A stretch of DNA of 6,168 bases from Clostridia bacterium (GTDB lineage Bacteria; Bacillota_A; Clostridia; Christensenellales; Aristaeellaceae): assembly GCA_017430945.1 (NCBI GenBank), contig JAFRMB010000180.1:1-6168 (forward strand). Reading direction: 5' to 3'. The notes beneath the pieces are model-generated. The model did no database searches. It was given only the letters and a program-made list of their open reading frames with translations, and was not told where the DNA came from. Position numbers and translations under genes: made by a program. Each line of letters starts with the position of its first letter. The first letter of the stretch is position 1. Below, piece after piece: positions 1 through 6,168 of this stretch.

Positions 1-14
1 AGATAGTACTGCAT
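1..14 (-). CDS. Start of an unidentified downstream gene (partial, first four codons)
   Basis: An ATG on the minus strand at 14-12 is followed by codons for Gln, Tyr and Tyr before the window ends, so the protein begins MQYY. What supports a real start is the Shine-Dalgarno AAAGGAGA at 28-21, with 7 bases between its AGGAG core and the ATG. It runs in the same direction as the five genes before it and lies 91 bases after the glucosidase stop, so it is probably the next gene of the operon. Four residues do not allow a product to be named. From context, another enzyme of alpha-glucan metabolism or a regulator is likely, but that is inference only. Confidence 0.6.
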
Positions 15-20
15 ACTCTT

Positions 21-28
21 TCTCCTTT
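21..28 (-). promoter_or_regulatory. Shine-Dalgarno of the left-edge gene
   Basis: The minus strand reads AAAGGAGA here, 7 bases (counted from the AGGAG core) before the ATG at 14. It is the main evidence that a gene starts at the left edge. It lies in the otherwise gene-free 15-104 spacer. In that spacer I see weak inverted repeats (49-53 with 93-97, and 58-63 with 76-81, the latter with one G-U pair) but no U-tract typical of an intrinsic terminator, and no convincing promoter. Confidence 0.6.
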
Positions 29-104
29 GTCGATGATAAAAGGATTTGCCCGGTTTTCCGCGTCTTCCGTCAAACACGCAGTTTATCAGATCCCGGGGTT
101 TTTT

Positions 105-1670
105 TCAACGGGAAACAGCCCCTCCGGCCTCCAGCACCGCAAAGGACTGGGGCCCCATGGTCAGTCCATCACCCGCGACCCGGGCCTCATGGATGCTGTA
201 GGCTGTATGCCTGCCTTTCAGTAGCTCCGAGCGCCAGCTCACGGCTTTTGAGGAGGGATTCAGCGCCAGCAGCAGGCCTCCCCTTCTGTACACGAAAGGC
301 GCGTCCGCCTCGGCCCGGATCGCTTCAAAGTCCGCATCCGCCTGCAGGTCTTCATAACGGTGGCGCAGGGCCGTGAGACGCTTTGTCACGGAAAGGAGCG
401 AAGACGGATCCGCCTCCTGCTCCGCCACGCACGGGGCGTCCGGGCTGTGATCGTACGGCAGATAGAGCTGCTCTTCGGCGGCCTCTGAAAAACCCATGTT
501 CTTCCCGGCGTCCCACTGCATCGGCGTCCGGCTTCCGGTCCGCTGGTAACCGCCTTCCTTTGTCGGGACGTCGAGATAGCGCATGCCGATCTCATCGCCG
601 TAATAGAGGAACGGGACACCCGGCATCGTCAGGAGAAAGGCGTACGCCAGCTTCAGCTCGTCCGGCGACAAGGTCCTTGCCGGACGGGGCGTATCGTGAT
701 TGCAGGTGATCATCGAGATATACCCGCGGTCTCTCGTTTCGAGATACTTCGGCAGATAATCCCGCAGGAAACGCCGGATATCGCCGCCGCCGTCTTTCCG
801 GAAATAGCTGTGGTCTCCGCCCTCGGTCTCATAGTCCCGCAGCAGCGTGTTGTAGCCGTTGTGCCAGTGATCCAGATAAAAGTCCATGTGAAAGCCCGCA
901 CGGTTGATCGCAAGGCGCGGAGCGGACCACTCGCTGACGAGGGCCGCCTCCGGATACTCCCGGTCCAGCATTTCACGGACGTCTCTCCAGACGGCGGAGG
1001 TGGCGCTCCTGCTCTCGTCGTCGTTCTTGACCAGATAGTCCGCCATATCCACGCGGAAGCCGTCGCAGCCGAGATCGAGCCAGAAGCGCATGACGTCCTT
1101 CATGCCCTCCCTCGTGGCCAGCGCTTCCGGGGAATCCGGTGCGGACATCCAGGGCTTGTCCCGGCGGAGCCACCCGTAGTTGAGCGAGGGCTGGGAGGCG
1201 AAGAAATTCAGCATATAGGCCCCGTCCCTGTCGGTCATGCCGGAGATATACGGTTTCCCCTCGATGCCCTCGAACGCGCCCCCGGTCCAGATATATCTGC
1301 CGGAATATTCGTTTTCCTCCGCCCGGGCGGATGCTTTGAACCACGGATGCTGGTCGGAAGTGTGCCCGGGCACCAGGTCGAGCAGCACGCGGACGCCGCG
1401 CCTGTGCGCCTCCGCGAAGAGCCGGCAAAGGTCCTCGTTCGTCCCGTACCGCGGCGCGACCTTTTTATAGTCCCGCACGTCGTATCCCGCGTCTTTGAAC
1501 GGCGAATCGAAGCACGGGTTGATCCAGAGGGCATTGCACCCGAGGCCGCAGATGTAATCGAGACGCCGGATGATGCCCGGCAGATCGCCGATGCCGTCGC
1601 CGTTGGAGTCCTGAAAGGACTGCGGGTAGATCTCATAGAAAACGGTGTCTTTCAGCCATTCCGGGGACAT
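105..1670 (-). CDS. Cytoplasmic GH13 alpha-glucosidase-type enzyme (521 aa), specificity uncertain
   Basis: A glycoside hydrolase family 13 enzyme expected to act with retention on alpha-glucosidic bonds of imported maltodextrins. There is no signal peptide, so it should be cytoplasmic. A (beta/alpha)8 barrel covers about residues 8-430, followed by a C-terminal beta domain. Visible motifs are the Ca-binding-type DSNGDGIGDL (21-30), AGYDVRDY (61-68), region I DLVPGH (98-103), region V QPSLN (160-164), region II GFRVD with nucleophile Asp208, region III SEW with acid/base Glu247, region IV CNHD with Asp326, and GSRTPMQW (379-386). All three catalytic acids are present. Region I has Gly102 where family members usually have Asn, and Met209 follows the nucleophile where oligo-1,6-glucosidases have Val and many alpha-1,4-glucosidases have Ala or Thr. 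Substrate is therefore open: maltodextrin, isomalto-oligosaccharide, or a transferase reaction. The start is supported by AAGGAGG at 1684-1678, 7 bases upstream. It follows the lipoprotein amylase by 20 bases, so the two are co-transcribed. Confidence 0.88.
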   Translation of the reverse strand: MSPEWLKDTVFYEIYPQSFQDSNGDGIGDLPGIIRRLDYICGLGCNALWINPCFDSPFKDAGYDVRDYKKVAPRYGTNEDLCRLFAEAHRRGVRVLLDLVPGHTSDQHPWFKASARAEENEYSGRYIWTGGAFEGIEGKPYISGMTDRDGAYMLNFFASQPSLNYGWLRRDKPWMSAPDSPEALATREGMKDVMRFWLDLGCDGFRVDMADYLVKNDDESRSATSAVWRDVREMLDREYPEAALVSEWSAPRLAINRAGFHMDFYLDHWHNGYNTLLRDYETEGGDHSYFRKDGGGDIRRFLRDYLPKYLETRDRGYISMITCNHDTPRPARTLSPDELKLAYAFLLTMPGVPFLYYGDEIGMRYLDVPTKEGGYQRTGSRTPMQWDAGKNMGFSEAAEEQLYLPYDHSPDAPCVAEQEADPSSLLSVTKRLTALRHRYEDLQADADFEAIRAEADAPFVYRRGGLLLALNPSSKAVSWRSELLKGRHTAYSIHEARVAGDGLTMGPQSFAVLEAGGAVSR

Positions 1671-1690
1671 GCGGGACCCTCCTTTTTCCG

Positions 1691-3322
1691 TTACGGTACC
1701 GTGAATACGGCGATGCTGTAGGCAGGCAGCGTCACCGTGCCGTCCTGATAAGTGATCTCCTCTTCATTTGTGTTCAGCACGGCCGCCAGCGCAAAGCTGC
1801 CGCCCGCCTGCCCGAGGTCCTTTTCCGCGGTCTCCCCGCGCAGGTTCATGACGATCAGCAGATCGCCGTCCGTGCTGCTCCGCCGGAAGAACGCCGCCAC
1901 ATTCTCGTCGCTGACGGACGGCACGTCCTCCGTCACGCCCCTTGCGATCTGCGGAAACGCGTTCCGCACGCGGATGACCTCTTTGAACCATCTCCAGAGC
2001 GAAAGGTCGTCCTGCATCTGGTCTTCCAGCGACGGGAATTTCATCGCCACATCGTCCATGTCGGGCGGTCCGGCGCACAGGTCCGGGTCGTCGGCGTTAT
2101 CGCTCCAGTACATCGGGGCGCGCTTGTTTTCGTCCTTGCCGGCCCCCTTCATGCCGATCTCCTCGCCGTAATAGACGAAGGAATTGCCGGTCATAAAGAG
2201 ACTCATGGCATACGCCATCTTCGTGATCGGGCCGTCGTCCGCGGCATAGTAGCCGGCGCTCCTGCCCATATCGTGGTTCGTATAGAACGGAGCGTCGACA
2301 TAGTCCGGATTGGCCTTTCCGTACGCCTCTTCGGCCAGCAGCATGCCTTTGACGTAGTCGGAGGCCTTGTAGCTGCCTTTGATGATGTTTGCGATGAAGC
2401 CCTCGTTGTTGGCGAACGGGAAATCGAAGAGGGAATCGATCCCGCCGGCATAGAGCTCCGCGATCGTGGCGCGGTCGGTCCAGGCCTCGCCGACAAAATA
2501 GCAGTCCGGGTCGATGCTGCGCCCGGCTTCCGTCACGAACCGGAGGAACGCGGCGTTTGCCGCCGGATCGCCGGTATAATACGACGTGACCGCATCCAGC
2601 CGGAAGCCGTCGACGCCCTTGCCGAGCCAGAAAGCCATGATATCACGGATCTCGCCTCTCACGGCCTCGCTGTCAAGGTTCAGATCCGGCATTTCCGACC
2701 AGAATCTCGCCTCGTAGTACCACTCGGTCCCATCGAGGGGGGCATAGCCGTCCGCCGGTCCCCGCTGAAAATGATAATAGTCGAGATATTTGCAGGCGGA
2801 AGCGTCCGGCTCCCCGCCGGAGGGAAGCGAACTCAGGTAATCCGCCGCCGCCCGGAACCAGGCGTGATTTGACGAGGTATGGTTCAGCACGAGATCCAGA
2901 TACACGCGCATGCCGCGCTCATGGCACTCCCGCAGGAGGGCCTCGTAATCCTCCATCGTGCCGAACTTCGGATCGATCGCGCAATAGTCATCCACGTCAT
3001 ACTTGTGGTACGTCGACGACGGATGCACCGGCGTGAGCCACAGCGCGTCAAATCCGAGGTCCCCGATGTAATCGAGCTTCGAGCGGATCCCGTTGAGGTC
3101 TCCGATCCCGTCTCCGTTCGAATCGCAGAAGGAATAGACGAAGATCTCATAGGTCGTGCGGTATCTGTCGTTTCTTTCGGCCCGCGCGAGGTCTTTATTG
3201 TAATCAATCATCTGAGCAGAAGAGGCAGCGGACTTGCCGCCCGCTGCCTTTTCCGCAGTGCATCCCGATACGCACAGCAACATGCACAGGATGGCACAAA
3301 TGGTTCTTTGAACGTTTTTCAT
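1691..3322 (-). CDS. Surface lipoprotein alpha-amylase, GH13 (GH13_36-like), 543 aa
   Basis: A GH13 endo-acting alpha-amylase or related alpha-glucan hydrolase, predicted to be lipid-anchored on the outer face of the membrane, where it would cut starch or maltodextrin for the adjacent transporter. The N-terminus has a basic start, a hydrophobic core (about 8-19) and lipobox VSGC with Cys21 as the lipidated residue, then an Ala/Ser/Gly/Lys-rich linker to about 36. The barrel spans about 55-450 and a beta C-domain follows. Motifs: DSNGDGIGDL (67-76), region I DLVLNH (143-148), region V MPDLN (211-215), region II GFRLD with nucleophile Asp243, region III GEAW with acid/base Glu279, and region IV TNHD with Asp351. 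MPDLN is the known fingerprint of the group between oligo-1,6-glucosidases and neopullulanases (GH13_36). The ATG at 3322 is chosen because it overlaps the malG stop as ATGA and gives a proper signal peptide; upstream codons in this frame lie inside malG. The Shine-Dalgarno is weak (GGAG, 10 bases away), which suggests translational coupling to malG. The mature part has six further cysteines. Confidence 0.92.
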   Translation of the reverse strand: MKNVQRTICAILCMLLCVSGCTAEKAAGGKSAASSAQMIDYNKDLARAERNDRYRTTYEIFVYSFCDSNGDGIGDLNGIRSKLDYIGDLGFDALWLTPVHPSSTYHKYDVDDYCAIDPKFGTMEDYEALLRECHERGMRVYLDLVLNHTSSNHAWFRAAADYLSSLPSGGEPDASACKYLDYYHFQRGPADGYAPLDGTEWYYEARFWSEMPDLNLDSEAVRGEIRDIMAFWLGKGVDGFRLDAVTSYYTGDPAANAAFLRFVTEAGRSIDPDCYFVGEAWTDRATIAELYAGGIDSLFDFPFANNEGFIANIIKGSYKASDYVKGMLLAEEAYGKANPDYVDAPFYTNHDMGRSAGYYAADDGPITKMAYAMSLFMTGNSFVYYGEEIGMKGAGKDENKRAPMYWSDNADDPDLCAGPPDMDDVAMKFPSLEDQMQDDLSLWRWFKEVIRVRNAFPQIARGVTEDVPSVSDENVAAFFRRSSTDGDLLIVMNLRGETAEKDLGQAGGSFALAAVLNTNEEEITYQDGTVTLPAYSIAVFTVP

Positions 3323-4194
3323 CCTTTTACCGCTCCAGACATACCTTCCACGTAGAACCTCTGCATGTAGAGGAACAGGATGACGATCGGTATGGAGATC
3401 AGCACCGCGCCTGCAGCAAAGCACGTGTACCACTGGTAAATGTACTCCTTCTGCAGCATGTTCCACAGGCCGATGGCGACCGTGAACTGGTCCGCGTTCG
3501 CCCTGCACAGGACCTTCGCAAAGATGAAGTCGACCCACGGCGCGATAAACGCCGTCATGACCGTGTAGATGACGATCGGCTTTGCCAGCGGCATGGTGAT
3601 CCGTCGGAACACCTGCCACTGCGTCGCCCCGTCCATGATCGCCGCCTCGTCGATCGACCTTGGGATCGTATCAAAGAATCCCTTGGATATCTGGAATCCC
3701 AGGCCGGTACACGCGCAGTATACGAGGATCAGGCCGAGCCGGATCGAAGAGCCCTCCGTAAGGCCCATGGCCTTCAGAATGAAGTACTGGGCGATCATCG
3801 TCATGAAGCCGGGGAACAGTCCCAGGATCATGGCCAGGTTCATATACGTTTTCCGGAACGCAAACCGCATGCGGCTCAGCGAATACGCGACCGACAGCAC
3901 GAAGAAGGTGCTGACGATGCAGCTGCAGATCGAGATGATCAGCGTATTCATGAACATCTTCGGGAAATTCAGAACGTTCCGGTCCGTCAGCAGTTTTACG
4001 TAGTTGTTGATCGTATACCCCTGCGGAAGGAAGGTTTTGGTATATGCGCCGGGTTCTGCGCGAAAGCTGGTGAGGACGATCCACACGATGGGCAGGACCC
4101 AAATCAGCGCCAGCACAGCCAGCAGGAGGTGCACAAGAAAATTCCCGATCCGTTTACGGGTGCTGATCTTGTTAAGATCTAACTGGTTTCCCAT
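3319..4194 (-). CDS. malG: Maltodextrin ABC transporter permease MalG (291 aa)
   Basis: Inner-membrane permease subunit of a carbohydrate ABC importer (CUT1 type), expected to pair with the MalF encoded just upstream. About six membrane segments are visible at residues 17-42, 82-104, 115-140, 150-166, 205-226 and 257-277. The cytoplasmic EAA loop, which docks on the ATPase, reads EAAIMDGA from 183 with ITMP at 199-202. Length is normal for MalG. Its start overlaps the malF stop. The ATG at 4194 shares one base with that TGA and lies 10 bases from GAGGAGG (4211-4205). A GTG one codon earlier (4197) would give a GTGA overlap and a 7-base spacing, so the start is uncertain by one residue. The stop overlaps the amylase ATG. 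Maltodextrin as substrate is inferred from the two amylase-family genes downstream; other alpha-glucosides are possible. Confidence 0.93.
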   Translation of the reverse strand: MGNQLDLNKISTRKRIGNFLVHLLLAVLALIWVLPIVWIVLTSFRAEPGAYTKTFLPQGYTINNYVKLLTDRNVLNFPKMFMNTLIISICSCIVSTFFVLSVAYSLSRMRFAFRKTYMNLAMILGLFPGFMTMIAQYFILKAMGLTEGSSIRLGLILVYCACTGLGFQISKGFFDTIPRSIDEAAIMDGATQWQVFRRITMPLAKPIVIYTVMTAFIAPWVDFIFAKVLCRANADQFTVAIGLWNMLQKEYIYQWYTCFAAGAVLISIPIVILFLYMQRFYVEGMSGAVKG

Positions 4195-5540
4195 CACATG
4201 AACGCCTCCTCATTCTTATAGGAACTGGAGTTCCTGTAGGTAATCAGCGTGACGATCGTCAGGATGACAAAGGTCATGATGCCGATGACCGCGCCGAGGT
4301 TGTAGTACTGCTTCTCGATGGTCAGCTTGTACAGCCATGTCACCAGGAGGTCCGTCTGGCCGGCGGTATCTCCGACGTAGGTTGGTCCGCCGCCCGACAG
4401 CAGGTAGATGATGTTGAAGTTGTTGATGTTGCCTACGAAGCTGGCGATCAGATAAGGCGTCGTGACAAACAGCATGTACGGGAGCGTGATCTTAAAGAAG
4501 ATCCTCGCGGAGCCCGCGCCGTCCATCCTGGCGGCCTCGTACAGCTCGCCGGGGATGTTCTGCAGGATGCCTGTCACCTGCAGAAGCGTATACGGGATGC
4601 CGACCCACAGGTTGATCACGATGATCGTGATCCTCGCGATCGTCGCATTCGTCCAGAATGGTATCGGCTCGCTGATGAGCCCCAGGTTCTGCAGCAGGAC
4701 GTTGATCGCGCCGGACGGCTGCAGCATGATGTTCATGATCATCAGGGTGACGAACTGCGGGACCGCGATGGAGAGCACGAAGCAGAATCTCCAGAACGCC
4801 TTGCCCTTCGTCTCCTTCCGGTTGATGACCATGGCCAGGATCATGCCGAGGATGTAGTTCAAGAACGTAGCGAATATCGCCCAAACGATCGTCCACCCGA
4901 GGACGTGCCAGAACTGACGGCCGATGTTGCCGTTCATATCCAGCACCCTCATGAACTGGTTCAGGCCGTCCCAGTCAAACAAGAGCAGGTGTTCGCCCTC
5001 CTTGGAATAGGTCGTGAACGCCATCGAGATCATGTAGACCAGCGGGACGATATTGAATATGAGAATTCCCAGGCACGGGAGCGTCATCAGCGTGATATGC
5101 AGGTTCCCGTTGAACAGGTTCTTGATATCCTGCCTCAGATTGGGTACTTCTTCGCCGTTTTCAATCAGTTTTTGCAGTTTATAGGAATGCCGAAGCTGCA
5201 GGATCCAGAGTACGATGATCGCCGCGATCACAAAGCAGGTGATCACGCCGGCCAGCAGGATCTGCTGCGAATTGTCGCCGGCAGCATATTCATAGATCTG
5301 TTTCGCTTCATTCCAGACCTTGCCCTGCGCCTCCGTGCCGAGACTCGGGAGCATGAACAAGTGGTAGAAGCCTGCCGTGATCATATAATACCAGAAAACG
5401 ATCTCAAACAGAAAAACCAGAACGCCCTTTACGATCTGCCGATGCCATAGCATTCCCGCTCCCATGAATACAGCGGAAAGCTTTGTATAAAGATCACCGT
5501 GCCTTAAAGCGTTGCGTACAGTGATACGGTCTTCTTTCAT
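4194..5540 (-). CDS. malF: Maltodextrin ABC transporter permease MalF (448 aa)
   Basis: Membrane permease subunit of a CUT1-type importer, partner of MalG. Hydrophobic segments lie near residues 35-57, 94-114, 152-175, 215-240, 250-272, 300-320, 355-372 and 412-434, so about eight. The EAA loop is clear: EAARMDGAG (335-343) and ITLP (351-354). The N-terminal 150 residues hold two extra membrane segments and a charged cytoplasmic linker (about 115-150). Only about 40 residues separate the third and fourth segments, where E. coli MalF has a large P2 loop of well over 100 residues; a short loop is usual in Gram-positive MalF. The ATG at 5540 is preferred because AGGAGG lies 9 bases upstream (5555-5550). 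An in-frame ATG at 5570 would add ten residues but has no ribosome binding site and would start inside the region just after the spacer hairpin. No ATPase gene is adjacent. Confidence 0.93.
   Translation of the reverse strand: MKEDRITVRNALRHGDLYTKLSAVFMGAGMLWHRQIVKGVLVFLFEIVFWYYMITAGFYHLFMLPSLGTEAQGKVWNEAKQIYEYAAGDNSQQILLAGVITCFVIAAIIVLWILQLRHSYKLQKLIENGEEVPNLRQDIKNLFNGNLHITLMTLPCLGILIFNIVPLVYMISMAFTTYSKEGEHLLLFDWDGLNQFMRVLDMNGNIGRQFWHVLGWTIVWAIFATFLNYILGMILAMVINRKETKGKAFWRFCFVLSIAVPQFVTLMIMNIMLQPSGAINVLLQNLGLISEPIPFWTNATIARITIIVINLWVGIPYTLLQVTGILQNIPGELYEAARMDGAGSARIFFKITLPYMLFVTTPYLIASFVGNINNFNIIYLLSGGGPTYVGDTAGQTDLLVTWLYKLTIEKQYYNLGAVIGIMTFVILTIVTLITYRNSSSYKNEEAFM
4205..4211 (-). promoter_or_regulatory. 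Shine-Dalgarno of malG, inside the end of malF
   Basis: The minus strand reads GAGGAGG within the last codons of malF. It serves either the GTG at 4197 (7 bases) or the ATG at 4194 (10 bases). A strong site plus overlapping stop and start suggests malG is translated by coupling and by direct initiation, which would keep the two permease subunits at similar levels. Confidence 0.7.
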
Positions 5541-5549
5541 AACAGATTT

Positions 5550-5555
5550 CCTCCT
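5550..5555 (-). promoter_or_regulatory. Shine-Dalgarno that decides the malF start
   Basis: The minus strand reads AGGAGG, ending 9 bases before the ATG at 5540. The alternative upstream ATG at 5570 has only GC-rich sequence in front of it, so this site makes the shorter MalF the better model. Confidence 0.75.
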
Positions 5556-5583
5556 GGTGGAGTTAAACATTGACGGCAGAGAT

Positions 5584-5607
5584 GCGGCCGGGCCGGGACC
5601 CGGCCGC
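5584..5607 (-). promoter_or_regulatory. Strong GC hairpin in the malE-malF spacer
   Basis: A perfect 9-bp stem of only G and C (5584-5592 pairing with 5599-5607) closes a 6-base loop. In the transcribed direction it is followed by ATCTCTGCC, with no U-run, so it is not a standard intrinsic terminator. It lies 36 bases after the malE stop and 43 bases before the malF ATG. A smaller 6-bp hairpin (5625-5630 with 5634-5639) sits just after the malE stop. The likely role, by analogy with the palindromic element between malE and malF of E. coli, is to stabilise the upstream malE message or reduce read-through, so that binding protein is made in excess of permease. This role is inferred. Confidence 0.55.
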
Positions 5608-5643
5608 TTTGATTTCCTTCAGATCAGATCCGAGATCTGTGCC

Positions 5644-6168
5644 TTACTGGACAGCCGAGGTGTTGAGCGAGGTGTTCATCGCCTCAGTCTTCTCCGCGGC
5701 ATTTGCATGCGTGACAGAGCCGGCTACGAGCTCCTTGCCCATCGACTCCGCGGGGCCCCAGTAGTTGCCCATGTCCGCCTGCAGCGGCTGCACGATGGAA
5801 GCAAAGGCCATCGTATCCATCTGGGCCTGCGCCAGCGCGTCGTCGACCGTGATGTTGGTGTCGGTCGGGATGATGTTGCGGAGCTCATAGTGCGCCTTCT
5901 GGGCGTCGGTCCCGCCGAGGTAGGCGGCAAGGGCGACCGCGACTTCCGGATGCTCCTGATACAGAGCCGTTGCCGGGTTGACGCCGACAGCCTTGGAGCC
6001 CGCGAACGACTTCATCTGCTTCAGCTCGCCGTTGATGGTGATCGACGGAGGAGCCGCGATGCCGAGATTCTCGCCGTAAGCGTCAAGCGCCTTCTGATAA
6101 TCCCACGTGCCGGAGAAGAATGCCTTCGCATCCGCGTTCGTTCCGACGTCGCCGTTCGCGAAGTTGGG
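5644..6168 (-). CDS. malE: Maltose/maltodextrin-binding protein MalE-like, C-terminal part (partial)
   Basis: The frame is open from the TAA at 5644 to the right edge of the window, giving the last 174 residues; the start, signal peptide and lipobox lie outside. It is an extracellular solute-binding protein (family 1) that would capture maltodextrin and deliver it to MalF/MalG. Supporting features in the fragment are FFSGTWDY (17-24), a region typical of the C-lobe of these proteins; the segment after it ending in SFAGSKAVGVN (54-64), resembling the C-lobe strand of MalE proteins; an Ala-rich helix with HPEVAVALAAYLGG; and YWGPAESMGKEL near the end, followed by a Ser/Thr/Asn-rich tail. The first in-frame Met in the window (6015) is internal and not the start. 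It is the first visible gene of the operon and is followed by a 103-base spacer before malF. Sugar specificity is inferred from its neighbours. Confidence 0.88.
   Translation of the reverse strand, partial: PNFANGDVGTNADAKAFFSGTWDYQKALDAYGENLGIAAPPSITINGELKQMKSFAGSKAVGVNPATALYQEHPEVAVALAAYLGGTDAQKAHYELRNIIPTDTNITVDDALAQAQMDTMAFASIVQPLQADMGNYWGPAESMGKELVAGSVTHANAAEKTEAMNTSLNTSAVQ

Noticed and set aside
49..97. Possible intrinsic terminator after the glucosidase gene
   Set aside because: Short inverted repeats (49-53 with 93-97; 58-63 with 76-81) can be drawn, but the stems are short, the loops are large and no U-tract follows in the transcribed direction. The run of T on the plus strand near 99-105 precedes the structure on the transcript as A's.
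696..1721. Long plus-strand open frame (341 codons)
   Set aside because: It is antisense to the glucosidase gene, whose catalytic motifs are unambiguous. Its translation shows no recognisable domain, and long antisense frames are common in GC-rich coding DNA.
105..3322. The two GH13 genes as a recent tandem duplication
   Set aside because: They share only family-wide motifs such as DSNGDGIGDL. Regions I, III and V, the N-termini and the cellular location differ, so they are distant paralogues.
2273..3355. Two consecutive plus-strand open frames opposite the amylase
   Set aside because: They mirror the codon pattern of the amylase on the other strand and show no recognisable domain, so they are shadows.
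3323..3619. Upstream extension of the amylase frame by 99 codons
   Set aside because: This stretch lies inside malG in another frame and encodes no recognisable sequence. The lipoprotein signal peptide starts exactly at 3322, so the extension is not real.
5644..6015. A separate 123-residue protein starting at the Met at 6015
   Set aside because: The same frame stays open to the window edge and the upstream residues carry the FFSGTWDY motif of solute-binding proteins, so this is the end of malE.

Overview
The window is part of a single minus-strand operon for uptake and breakdown of maltodextrin (or a related alpha-glucan). Reading in the direction of transcription, from right to left, it holds: the C-terminal part of a maltose/maltodextrin-binding protein (MalE-like, running off the right edge); the permeases MalF and MalG; a surface lipoprotein alpha-amylase of family GH13; a second, cytoplasmic GH13 alpha-glucosidase-type enzyme; and the first four full codons of one more gene at the left edge. 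All the long plus-strand ORFs are antisense shadows of these genes.

The organism is most likely a Gram-positive anaerobe of the Bacillota (Clostridia, perhaps Lachnospiraceae-like). The reasons are strong AGGAGG-type ribosome binding sites before several genes, a binding protein with separate MalF/MalG permeases, a MalF with no large extracytoplasmic P2 loop, an amylase anchored by a lipobox cysteine, no ATPase gene beside the permeases (common in Bacillota, where one MsmX/MalK-type ATPase serves several importers), and several cysteines in the exported enzyme. The DNA is GC-rich by eye. Genus cannot be fixed from this window.

Layout (minus strand): malE 3' part 5644-6168; a 103-base spacer 5541-5643 with a 9-bp all-GC hairpin; malF 4194-5540; malG 3319-4194, overlapping the malF stop; lipoprotein amylase 1691-3322, sharing an ATGA overlap with malG; a 20-base gap; cytoplasmic glucosidase 105-1670; a 90-base spacer 15-104; and a new ATG at 14 with a good Shine-Dalgarno. 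No promoter is visible, so the operon promoter probably lies upstream of malE beyond the right edge.

Inferred working order: the surface amylase cuts long alpha-1,4-glucans, the binding protein hands the oligosaccharides to MalF/MalG, and the cytoplasmic GH13 enzyme degrades them further. The system looks like a recognisable maltodextrin locus, not a new kind of system. The points most worth a second look are the cytoplasmic GH13 enzyme, whose conserved regions I, II, III and V depart from well-known alpha-glucosidases, the malE-malF spacer hairpin, and the unseen next gene.
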